Below, one piece after another: positions 1-5,785 of a stretch of 10,564 nucleotides of DNA. Source of the stretch: JAWXVE01 sp044425555 (GTDB lineage: Bacteria; Bacillota; Clostridia; Lachnospirales; Lachnospiraceae); the NCBI GenBank assembly GCA_044425555.1, contig JAWXVF010000089.1, forward strand, positions 1-10,564, in the 5' to 3' direction. The notes below the pieces were generated by a model. It did not search any database and had not been told where the DNA came from. It saw nothing but the letters and a program-made list of their open reading frames with translations. The translations under genes were made by a program, and so were the position numbers. Numbering within the stretch: the first letter of the stretch is position 1; every line of letters starts with the position of its first letter.

Positions 1-257
1 TGACTCATGGCAGAACATACACACATAGGTGCAGGTGTGTAATCAAGATAAATACGTCTTAATTCTGTCATAGCTTTATGTATCATGCTAACTTGTGGAC
101 CGTTGCTATGAGTGATGGTTAATTGGTAATTGGCTTCTACTAAGTCTGCCAATGTAATAGAAGCTACCTTTACTGCATCCCATTGAGCGTTCGTGGTGTG
201 TCCTAGAGCATCGTGTCCTAATGAAACAACCACTTTTTTCTTATTTACTTTATCCAT
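1..257 (-). CDS. arcC: Carbamate kinase, N-terminal part (cut by window edge)
   Basis: Carbamate kinase interconverts carbamoyl phosphate plus ADP with carbamate plus ATP in the cytoplasm, usually as the ATP-yielding last step of arginine, citrulline or purine-derived catabolism. Only the first 85 codons are present; the gene continues past the left edge. The visible protein starts MDKVNKKKVVVSLGHDALG and then has an ITHSNGPQVSMIHKAM stretch, which matches the amino-acid-kinase fold: the first Gly-rich loop and the THGNGPQVG-type substrate loop. The usual GGNAL at the first loop reads GHDAL here, a variant I associate with a clostridial branch of the family. A GAGG ribosome binding site lies 9-10 bases before the ATG at 257. 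A promoter lies at 295-323 on the same strand. The downstream partner genes are outside the window, so the pathway cannot be named. Confidence 0.9.
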   Translation of the reverse strand, partial: MDKVNKKKVVVSLGHDALGHTTNAQWDAVKVASITLADLVEANYQLTITHSNGPQVSMIHKAMTELRRIYLDYTPAPMCVCSAMS

Positions 258-294
258 TGAAAATACCTCATTCTTTTATTTGAAAACATGGTTT

Positions 295-323
295 ATTATA
301 TCAAATTTGCTTTTAAATGTATA
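295..323 (-). promoter_or_regulatory. Promoter of the carbamate kinase gene
   Basis: On the minus strand the -35 is TATACA (318-323; 4 of 6 consensus) and the -10 is TATAAT (295-300; 6 of 6), with a 17-base spacer. Predicted transcription starts near 288 and gives a leader of about 30 nt before the ATG at 257. It lies just downstream of the stop of the permease fossil, so the kinase gene does not depend on that relic for expression. It is a prediction from sequence only. Confidence 0.65.
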
Positions 324-331
324 GTAGGTTT

Positions 332-427
332 TTATTCGTATCGTAATGCTTCGATAGGGTTTAACTTGGTTGCTTTTTGGAAAGTGGAATAGCGAAAGAG
401 GATTGACAAGTTCAATAAAATGGAATA
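332..427 (-). pseudogene. C-terminal fossil of a MacB/FtsX-type ABC permease
   Basis: An open minus-strand stretch of 31 codons ends with KATKLNPIEALRYE followed by TAA (332-334). KAA/SKLNPIEALRYE-stop is the characteristic C-terminal end of FtsX/MacB family ABC permeases, where it follows the last membrane helix (typically a YPA-x-KA lead-in). The residues just before it, LFRYSTFQ, align only loosely with the usual LFGYYPAR. An in-frame stop at 428-430 precedes the stretch, and nothing permease-like is readable further upstream in any frame to about 520. There is no start codon or ribosome binding site of its own. I read it as the last tail of a deleted or decayed permease gene. Chance similarity over 14 residues plus a correctly placed stop is unlikely but not excluded. 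Confidence 0.7.
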
Positions 428-431
428 TCAT
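403..431 (+). promoter_or_regulatory. Consensus promoter with no gene directly behind it
   Basis: TTGACA (403-408; 6 of 6) and TATCAT (426-431; 5 of 6) are separated by exactly 17 bases. Transcription would start near 438 and run rightwards toward the terminator at 520-547 and then the nuclease gene at 583. The site lies inside the minus-strand permease fossil, and its -10 overlaps the in-frame stop that ends the fossil. Confidence 0.65.
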
Positions 432-437
432 ATCAGT

Positions 438-547
438 AGATTTAAGTTATTTTGATGAGACAAGTGACAGTTTTGACTTGTTGGTAAAATAATAATTGAC
501 CGAAGGATACATTTATTTTAAACGAGAGGCTTAACCTCTCGTTTTTT
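438..547 (+). ncRNA. Candidate small RNA or terminated leader
   Basis: A predicted transcript of about 110 nt runs from the promoter at 403-431 to the U-tract after the 520-544 hairpin. It contains no ORF of useful length with a ribosome binding site. A 6-bp hairpin (460-465 with 476-481) sits near its 5' part, and a 10-bp terminator stem closes it. It matches no RNA family I recognise; in particular no T-box, SAM, lysine or glycine riboswitch core is visible. It could be a stand-alone small RNA, or an attenuated leader for the nuclease gene 36 bases further on. Confidence 0.4.
520..547 (+). terminator. Intrinsic terminator upstream of the nuclease gene
   Basis: A 10-bp stem (AAACGAGAGG, 520-529, with CCTCTCGTTT, 535-544) has a 5-base loop CTTAA and runs into a tract of six T (542-547). 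The T-tract is on the plus strand, so it stops rightward transcription. No plus-strand gene precedes it in the window, so its only apparent client is the transcript from the promoter at 403-431. Confidence 0.8.
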
Positions 548-582
548 AGACGCCCTATACTAATAACGAAAAAGAGGTACTG

Positions 583-1569
583 ATGAAAATACAAGATGAA
601 TTCTGGAGAAAATATAAGAAACTGTTATGGTTATTAATAGGAATTGTATTAACAAGCACGGCTTGTGAGATACAAGCTCCGGTAGATATTCCTTACTATG
701 AAGTAGGGGAAGTGCCAGAATATACGGGCGATATTTACACTATAGTGAATGGAAATAGTCCTAATTTTATAGAAGATGAGATAACTAATGTGGCATATGA
801 ATATTATAGTGAATTAGACTACCTAGGGAGATGTGGTATAGCTATTGCTAGTATTGGAATGGACTTGATGCCTGTTGAACAAAGAGAAAGTATTAGCCAA
901 GTAACACCTAGCGGTTGGGAAAATATGGAGTATGACCATGTAAGTGGAGGATACTTATATAACAGGTGTCATTTAATTGGTTTTCAATTGGCTGGTGAGA
1001 ATGCAAATGATAAGAATTTAATTACTGGAACAAGAAGTTTTAATTATGAGGGAATGTTGCCTTTTGAAAATATAGTAGCCGATTACGTAGTAGAAACGAA
1101 TTATCATGTGATGTACCGTGTGATACCTGTTTACCAAGGGGATGATTTAGTAGCAAGAGGTGTGTTTATGGAAGCATATTCCGTAGAAGATGAGGGGGAA
1201 GGAGTATGTTTTCATGTATTTGTTCATAATGTAGAAGAATTTATAGAAATAGATTATGCAACTGGAATGAGTCGCTTGCTAATAGGTGAAGAAGGGGAAG
1301 TTTGGGAGGAATTAGACGAAGAACTTTGGGAAGGGATTGAAGAAGAAGTAGACGAAGAAGTAGAAGAAGTGTTAGAGGAATGGGAAGAACAACTTTTAGA
1401 AGAAGATGCGAGTACTCATTATATTTTAAATACAAATACAAAGAAGTTTCATATGAGTACTTGTTCTTCGGTAGAAGATATGAGTGAACATAATAAAGAA
1501 GAATTTGATGGAATGAGAGAAGATGTCATTAAAAGTGGATATACACCTTGTCAACGGTGCAATCCTTAA
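583..1569 (+). CDS. EndA-like DNA/RNA non-specific endonuclease, probable lipoprotein with Ada-like zinc tail
   Basis: This is a predicted surface-anchored, metal-dependent nuclease of the EndA/Endonuclea_NS_2 family. Residues 1-28 form a signal peptide ending STAC, a non-ideal lipobox with Cys28. The catalytic region spans about 50-230. YNRCH (126-130) stands where pneumococcal EndA has DRGH, making His130 the probable general base. Asn154 (after NLITGTRS) and Glu162 align with the EndA metal-site Asn and Glu. VMYRVIPVY and IDYATG match the family's C-terminal core. Residues 236-275 are 24 of 40 acidic with a hydrophobic stripe, which suggests a charged single helix. Residues 279-328 form a small Cys/His module (His290, Cys294, Cys323, Cys326) like the Ada metal-binding domain. 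An AGAGG ribosome binding site lies 5 bases before the ATG. Likely roles are nutrient DNA scavenging or DNA processing at the surface. The gene converges on the next one with overlapping stops. Confidence 0.88.
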   Translation: MKIQDEFWRKYKKLLWLLIGIVLTSTACEIQAPVDIPYYEVGEVPEYTGDIYTIVNGNSPNFIEDEITNVAYEYYSELDYLGRCGIAIASIGMDLMPVEQRESISQVTPSGWENMEYDHVSGGYLYNRCHLIGFQLAGENANDKNLITGTRSFNYEGMLPFENIVADYVVETNYHVMYRVIPVYQGDDLVARGVFMEAYSVEDEGEGVCFHVFVHNVEEFIEIDYATGMSRLLIGEEGEVWEELDEELWEGIEEEVDEEVEEVLEEWEEQLLEEDASTHYILNTNTKKFHMSTCSSVEDMSEHNKEEFDGMREDVIKSGYTPCQRCNP

Positions 1570-2600
1570 ACAATCCCCATGGCGTATTCTACGGCAATGG
1601 CAACGATGACTACTAGTGCAGAGATAATAAAACCGTGTAACATAGGGCGAATTCCAGCTTGTTTCATGTGAGAAACATCTGTATTTAATCCGATTGCAGC
1701 AAGAGCCCATACCATGAGAAATTTACTAACTGTTTTGGAAGCAGATGAGAACGTAGTTGGAATTATTCCTATACTATTACAAAGAGCTAGTATAACAAAA
1801 CCTAGAATAAACCAAGGGAATAGGGATAAGATATTTAATTTTGGAGTGGTGGTATAAGTCGAGTTTGCTAATGCCATTTTTTGCTTGATACGTATTTGAA
1901 TAAAAGTAAATACTAATACAGTAGGAATTATGGATAGGGTACGAGTTAACTTGACCATTGTGGCAAAATCGCCAGCCCCTTCGCTAAATGCATATCCGGC
2001 AGCTACTACACTAGAAGTATCATTAACAGCAGTGCCAGCCCAAAGCCCATATGCCATATCGGAAAGTCCTAATGCGTGTCCCATATAAGGAAATAGAAGA
2101 ATCATAAGCATATCAAATAAAAATGTAGCTGACATAGCCATGGCAATATCACTATCTTCTGCTTCTATGACAGGGGAAATGGCTGCAATAGCAGAACCAC
2201 CACAGATACCTGTTCCAGCGGAGATGAGATTAGATAATTTCCAATTAAGTCCGAGTGCTTTTCCAGTAAAATATCCAACACCAAAGCAAGTAAGTAATGT
2301 AAAGAACATAACAGATAGGGAGAGTTGACCTACTGATAAAATAGTCTGTATATTCAAAGATGCTCCTAGTAAAATGATGGCAAATCGTAGTACGTATTTG
2401 GATGTAAACTTCGAACCAATCGTTAAATTTGGATGATGCCAGAAGTTTCGGACTCCCATTCCTAGAAATAGAGCGATTACAGAACCTCCAATCAAATGGA
2501 TTGGTAGATGCATTTCTATGAGTGTAGCTAGTAAAGCAAGTGCAAGTGTCACTAGCACACCAGGTATAAATTTTTTTGTGTTTGTTCGTGATATATTCAT
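1566..2600 (-). CDS. YeiH/UPF0324 family membrane protein (putative sulfate exporter family)
   Basis: A 344-residue integral membrane protein with about ten hydrophobic segments, full length for the family (Pfam Cons_hypoth698, PSE transporter family; E. coli YeiH is a member). Signature blocks are present: GTGICGGSAIAAISPVI (129-145), the FLFDMLMILLFP helix (160-171), and AGTAVNDTSSVVAAG (188-202). The last stretch, AAIGLNTDVSHMKQAG (301-316), is also typical. The family is annotated as putative sulfate exporters, but the substrate is not settled, and no LysR-type regulator (a common neighbour) is seen here. The start at 2600 has an AAGGA ribosome binding site 8 bases upstream. The gene is read from a TTGCCA-17-TATAAT promoter and appears monocistronic. 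Its stop shares TTAA with the convergent nuclease gene, and no terminator is evident before that overlap. Confidence 0.9.
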   Translation of the reverse strand: MNISRTNTKKFIPGVLVTLALALLATLIEMHLPIHLIGGSVIALFLGMGVRNFWHHPNLTIGSKFTSKYVLRFAIILLGASLNIQTILSVGQLSLSVMFFTLLTCFGVGYFTGKALGLNWKLSNLISAGTGICGGSAIAAISPVIEAEDSDIAMAMSATFLFDMLMILLFPYMGHALGLSDMAYGLWAGTAVNDTSSVVAAGYAFSEGAGDFATMVKLTRTLSIIPTVLVFTFIQIRIKQKMALANSTYTTTPKLNILSLFPWFILGFVILALCNSIGIIPTTFSSASKTVSKFLMVWALAAIGLNTDVSHMKQAGIRPMLHGFIISALVVIVAIAVEYAMGIV

Positions 2601-2668
2601 GTGAGATTCCTTTCTTCTTTTGTTTTCTAAGGAGTTTTATCTTCAGGATAGGATACGAATGTGAAATA

Positions 2669-2677
2669 TGCTATAAT
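2669..2677 (+). promoter_or_regulatory. Extended -10 promoter of the GH13 gene
   Basis: TGCTATAAT is a perfect extended -10 (TGnTATAAT). The hexamer 17 bases upstream (2649-2654) is poor, so activity would rest on the extended -10. Predicted start near 2684, with a leader of about 60 nt to the ATG at 2745. Transcription from here crosses the minus-strand promoter at 2696-2724. Confidence 0.55.
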
Positions 2678-2695
2678 TAAAATAGAACAGGATTC

Positions 2696-2724
2696 ATTAT
2701 AGTACTTAATAAAGCGTTTGGCAA
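2696..2724 (-). promoter_or_regulatory. Promoter of the yeiH-like gene
   Basis: On the minus strand, TTGCCA (2719-2724; 5 of 6) and TATAAT (2696-2701; 6 of 6) are separated by 17 bases. The predicted start is near 2689, giving a leader of about 89 nt before the ATG at 2600. The -35 overlaps the TTG at 2718 that could otherwise be taken as the start of the GH13 gene. Confidence 0.7.
2711..2719. promoter_or_regulatory. cre-like core AAAGCGTTT upstream of the GH13 gene
   Basis: AAAGCGTTT matches the AAARCGYTT core of catabolite-responsive elements bound by CcpA, but the flanking TG on the left is missing (AATA instead). It lies about 30 bases downstream of the predicted plus-strand start and between the -10 and -35 of the yeiH-like promoter. 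A protein bound here could block both. The same 9-mer occurs in reverse at 4578-4586. Confidence 0.4.
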
Positions 2725-2727
2725 TAG

Positions 2728-2735
2728 AAAAGGAG
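2728..2735 (+). promoter_or_regulatory. Ribosome binding site that sets the GH13 start
   Basis: AAAAGGAG lies 9 bases before the ATG at 2745 and 6 bases before a GTG at 2742. It lies downstream of the alternative TTG at 2718, so it cannot serve that codon. It therefore favours a protein that begins MEFASVYHK. Confidence 0.75.
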
Positions 2736-2744
2736 AAACAAGTG

Positions 2745-4508
2745 ATGGAATTTGCAAGTGTTTATCATAAAACATCAGAACAGATGAGTTATGCATTAAA
2801 TGAAGATGATTTAATTATTAACTTAAAAACAGGATATGATGTATTAAAGGTATATGTATATTATGGGGATCCCTTTGAGGCAGGGATTTTAGGGGGAAGT
2901 GAAACATGGAGTGGAATGAAAGAAGAGATTTATTTTAAGAAACGTTTACAGCATCAAATCTGGTGGACGGTTACATTACAACCAAAGTACAAAAGGTGTA
3001 AATACTATTTTGAATTACAGACAAAAGAGGAAACTTGGTTTTATTTTAATGATGGTTTTTTAACAAAAGAACAGATGAATATGTCAGGGAGAATGTTACA
3101 ATGTTTTACAGTTCCATGGATGAATGTGTCTGATATAAATATAACACCTAATTGGGTGAACGATACGGTGTGGTATCAGATTTTTCCAGATCGCTTCTGT
3201 AGAGGGGAAGCAAGTGAACAAGGAGAGGGAATTGTGCCATGGAGAATGGGGAAAGTTAAGAATGAGGAACGTTTTGGAGGGAATCTAAAAGGAATTTATC
3301 AACAACTTTCTTATTTAGAAGAGTTGGGAATTACAGGAATTTACTTGAATCCTATTATGAAAGCACAATCAAATCATAAATATGACACTACAAGTTATAC
3401 AGAAATTGACCCTCATTTTGGTACGAATGAAGATTTTACGAAGTTGGTACAAGAAGCACACAGAAGAGGAATTCGGGTTATGGTAGATGCTGTATTTAAT
3501 CATAGTGGAGTGAAGTTTGCTCCTTGGTTAGATGTGCTAGAGAAGAAGCAAGAGTCTAAATATGCAGATTGGTTTATGATTCACAATTGGGATACCCTAG
3601 AGAAGAAGGCAGATACGAGAGATGGAAGGTTTTATTCCTTTGCATTTGTAGATAGGATGCCCAAATTAAATACAAACAATGAAGAAGTGGTAGAATACTT
3701 TTGTAAGATTTGTGAAGATTGGGTAGATGAATTTCATATAGATGGGATTCGCTTTGATGTAGGAAATGAAGTATCTCATTCCTTTTTAAAGGTAATTCGA
3801 GCACGTTTAAAGAAAAAGAATCCAGATATTTACTTATTAGGAGAAATCTGGCATGATTCTAGCCAATGGTTGCAAGGTGATGAATATGATTCTGTAATGA
3901 ATTATCCACTAACTAGTGGAATTTCTGATTTCTTTTTAGATTATAATATGAATAAAGTAGAATTTGAATATATGGTAAGTCGTTGTTTTACCATGTATAT
4001 GCAACAATGTAATAATGTTCTATTTAACCTACTAGATTCCCATGATACACAAAGGTTAATGAATCTGTTACAGAATGAAGATAAGTTTTATCAACAAATG
4101 GCAATCTTATTTACTATGCCTGGAAGTCCGTGCATCTATTATGGTACAGAGATTGCTATGGAAGGTGGACATGATCCTGATTGTCGTAGATGTATGCCAT
4201 GGAGTGAATTGGATTCTAAGGATAATCAAGAACGAATAGAAGCTATGAAAACCTTGATTGCTATGCGAAGAACTAGGAAAGCTTGTAGAAGTTTACATTT
4301 TCACTTTACAGAAGAATATGAACAAAAGCGTTTAGTGGAATATATAAAGATTGATGAAAAGGGAGAGGAGATTCAGATTTTATTAAATTGTGGGCAGGAT
4401 TCCATTCCTATTAAGAATGAAGCAGAAGTAATCTTTGCAAGGAATTATACGAATCAACTACTAGAAGGAAATGGAACATTGATTCGCAAGAAAGAACGAA
4501 GTAAATAA
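2745..4508 (+). CDS. GH13 cyclomaltodextrinase / neopullulanase-type alpha-glucanase, cytoplasmic
   Basis: A 587-residue glycoside hydrolase family 13 enzyme, the usual length for neopullulanase, cyclomaltodextrinase and maltogenic amylase. It would hydrolyse maltodextrins, cyclodextrins or pullulan fragments inside the cell, since there is no signal peptide. Residues 1 to about 125 resemble the CBM34-type N-terminal domain. The (beta/alpha)8 barrel begins near WYQIFPDRF (143-151). Conserved regions are DAVFNH (248-253), GIRFDV with nucleophile Asp338, LLGEIW with acid/base Glu367, and NLLDSHDT with Asp434. PGSPCIYYGTEI (459-470) is the usual late-barrel motif, and a short beta C-domain follows. 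The frame extends nine codons upstream to a TTG at 2718, but the AAAAGGAG at 2728-2735 and the opposing promoter over that TTG support the ATG. No sugar transporter adjoins it. The gene appears monocistronic, and I could not find a clear terminator for it. Confidence 0.92.
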   Translation: MEFASVYHKTSEQMSYALNEDDLIINLKTGYDVLKVYVYYGDPFEAGILGGSETWSGMKEEIYFKKRLQHQIWWTVTLQPKYKRCKYYFELQTKEETWFYFNDGFLTKEQMNMSGRMLQCFTVPWMNVSDINITPNWVNDTVWYQIFPDRFCRGEASEQGEGIVPWRMGKVKNEERFGGNLKGIYQQLSYLEELGITGIYLNPIMKAQSNHKYDTTSYTEIDPHFGTNEDFTKLVQEAHRRGIRVMVDAVFNHSGVKFAPWLDVLEKKQESKYADWFMIHNWDTLEKKADTRDGRFYSFAFVDRMPKLNTNNEEVVEYFCKICEDWVDEFHIDGIRFDVGNEVSHSFLKVIRARLKKKNPDIYLLGEIWHDSSQWLQGDEYDSVMNYPLTSGISDFFLDYNMNKVEFEYMVSRCFTMYMQQCNNVLFNLLDSHDTQRLMNLLQNEDKFYQQMAILFTMPGSPCIYYGTEIAMEGGHDPDCRRCMPWSELDSKDNQERIEAMKTLIAMRRTRKACRSLHFHFTEEYEQKRLVEYIKIDEKGEEIQILLNCGQDSIPIKNEAEVIFARNYTNQLLEGNGTLIRKKERSK

Positions 4509-4539
4509 GTTTAAATTAGAGAGAAATCCATGATTCGAA

Positions 4540-4568
4540 TTGACAAATACCGTAAAATATCATATGAT
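4540..4568 (+). promoter_or_regulatory. Promoter of the six-gene ABC transporter operon
   Basis: TTGACA (4540-4545; 6 of 6) and TATGAT (4563-4568; 5 of 6) have a 17-base spacer. The predicted start is near 4575, giving a leader of about 107 nt before the ATG at 4682. This is one of the strongest promoter matches in the window. Confidence 0.75.
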
Positions 4569-4577
4569 TTATTGCAG

Positions 4578-4589
4578 AAACGCTTTCAT
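4578..4589 (-). promoter_or_regulatory. cre-like CcpA operator at the ABC operon start
   Basis: Read on the minus strand, ATGAAAGCGTTT matches WTGAAARCGYTT of the CcpA catabolite-responsive element at every position. It sits at about +3 to +15 relative to the predicted transcription start, where CcpA binding normally represses. The same bases also form one arm and the loop of a small inverted repeat (AAACGC 4578-4583, GCGTTT 4590-4595), so an RNA hairpin is an alternative reading. CcpA itself is not in the window. Confidence 0.5.
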
Positions 4590-4604
4590 GCGTTTAATGA
4601 ATAA

Positions 4605-4642
4605 GCACATGTTTATGAATGTGTAATTTTTAAAAAAATTAC
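4605..4642 (+). other. Overlapping inverted repeats in the ABC operon leader
   Basis: Two small inverted repeats follow each other. CACAT (4606-4610) pairs with ATGTG (4619-4623), and an AATTTTT tract follows. An 8-9 bp AT palindrome, GTAATTTTT (4623-4631) with AAAAATTAC (4634-4642), overlaps the end of the first. The first could act as a very weak terminator or attenuator; the two could be mutually exclusive. Stems are short, so this is a low-certainty structural note. Confidence 0.3.
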
Positions 4643-4681
4643 AAGTAGTAATGGCTTAAGAAAAGAGAGGAAAAAAGAGGA

Positions 4682-5740
4682 ATGAAAAAATTAGTAAGTA
4701 TGATGGTAATGGCAACAATGGCAATTACCATGGCAGCGTGTGGAAGTAATAGTACAGAATCCACAGAAACAATCACTACATCACCAGATGAAGTAGTTTC
4801 AAGTGAGGTAGCAACAGAAAATTCAGAAGAAACGCAAGAAAGTACAAAAAGCAATGATGGAGTTGTATATAAAATTGGAATTAGCCAATTAGTACAACAT
4901 GATGCATTAGATGCATCTACACAAGGGTTTCAAGATGCTTTAGTAGATTTATTAGGAGTAGATTATGTAGAGTTTGATGTACAAAATGCATCAGGTGATG
5001 CAGCATTATGTGCGACAATTGCTAATCAATTTGTAGCAGACGGAGTAGATGCTATTCTAGCAAATGCAACACCTGCTCTACAAGCAGCAGTGTCAGCAAC
5101 GGATACTATTCCAATTTTTGGAACATCCGTAACAGATTATGCCAGTGCATTAGAAATTGATGACTGGACAGGAGCAACAGGAAAAAATATTTCTGGAACA
5201 TCAGATCTTGCTCCCTTAAGTGAACAAGCAGCTATGTTAGTAGAATTGTTCCCAGATGCACAAAATGTAGGCGTGTTATACTGTTCAGCAGAATCGAATT
5301 CTGTATACCAAGCAAATGTAGTAAAAGGAGAATTAGAAGAATTAGGACTTACTGTAGAAATGTATACTTTTTCAGATTCTAATGATTTAGCTGCAATTGT
5401 AACATCAGCAGTATCAGAAGTAGATGCCATGTATATTCCAACCGATAATACAGCAGCTTCTAATACAGAGATTATTAATAATATTGCACTTCCAGCGGGA
5501 GTTCCAATTATTGCAGGAGAAGAAGGGATTTGTATGGGGTGTGGAGTTGCCACTTTAGCAATTTCTTACTATGATATTGGTTATAAAGCAGGAGAAATGG
5601 CATATGAAGTATTAGTAAATGGGGTAGATATTTCAACCATGGACATTGAATTTGCACCAGAAGTAGTGAATAAGTATAACGTATCAATCTGTGAGGAATT
5701 AGGAATTACAGTTCCAGATCATTATGAAGCGATTGAATAG
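4682..5740 (+). CDS. TrpX-like ABC transporter substrate-binding lipoprotein
   Basis: A 352-residue lipoprotein of the ABC_sub_bind family (COG2984), the binding protein of TrpXYZ-type importers; pneumococcal TrpX binds aromatic amino acids. The signal peptide ends MAAC, with Cys20 as the lipidation site. Residues 21-60 are a Ser/Thr/Glu-rich tether. The two-lobed binding domain starts at YKIGISQLVQHDALD (63-77). Family landmarks include VDAILANATPALQAA (122-136), IPIFGTSVTD (143-152), ISGTSDLAP (170-178), YIPTDNTAASN (251-261) and GVPIIAGEEG (273-282). The ligand is likely an aromatic or other hydrophobic amino acid, but that is inferred from the family. AGAGG at 4666-4670 lies 11 bases before the ATG; a second AAGAGG touches the ATG too closely to be used. 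It is the first gene of the operon and lies 45 bases before its permease. Confidence 0.88.
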   Translation: MKKLVSMMVMATMAITMAACGSNSTESTETITTSPDEVVSSEVATENSEETQESTKSNDGVVYKIGISQLVQHDALDASTQGFQDALVDLLGVDYVEFDVQNASGDAALCATIANQFVADGVDAILANATPALQAAVSATDTIPIFGTSVTDYASALEIDDWTGATGKNISGTSDLAPLSEQAAMLVELFPDAQNVGVLYCSAESNSVYQANVVKGELEELGLTVEMYTFSDSNDLAAIVTSAVSEVDAMYIPTDNTAASNTEIINNIALPAGVPIIAGEEGICMGCGVATLAISYYDIGYKAGEMAYEVLVNGVDISTMDIEFAPEVVNKYNVSICEELGITVPDHYEAIE

Positions 5741-5785
5741 GTAAGCAACAAAGAAGTATAAGATGATAGTAGGAGAAGTAGAATT

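Larger units (their letters stand above)
258..582. other. Intergenic region between divergent carbamate kinase and nuclease genes
   Basis: This 325-base gap has no intact gene. It holds, from left to right, the kinase promoter (minus), the permease fossil (minus), a consensus plus-strand promoter within the fossil, a small 6-bp hairpin at 460-481 (ACAAGT/ACTTGT), and an intrinsic terminator at 520-547. The last part, 548-582, is the leader of the nuclease gene, with a TATACT at 556-561 that could be a -10 but lacks a convincing -35. Confidence 0.8.

Noticed and set aside
420..455. 11-codon plus-strand ORF MEYHISRFKLF as a leader peptide
   Set aside because: Its ATG lies upstream of the -10 of the only promoter there and has no ribosome binding site.
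473..501. Second plus-strand -35-like elements TTGACT and TTGACC
   Set aside because: Neither has a -10 hexamer at 16-18 bases; the sequence there is generic AT-rich DNA.
1241..1441. Leu-rich minus-strand ORF opposite the nuclease
   Set aside because: It is the antisense shadow of the Glu-rich linker; GAA/GAG codons read as Leu-rich on the other strand.
5137..5553. 138-codon minus-strand ORF
   Set aside because: It lies entirely antisense to the well-conserved TrpX-like gene, has no ribosome binding site context and no family resemblance.
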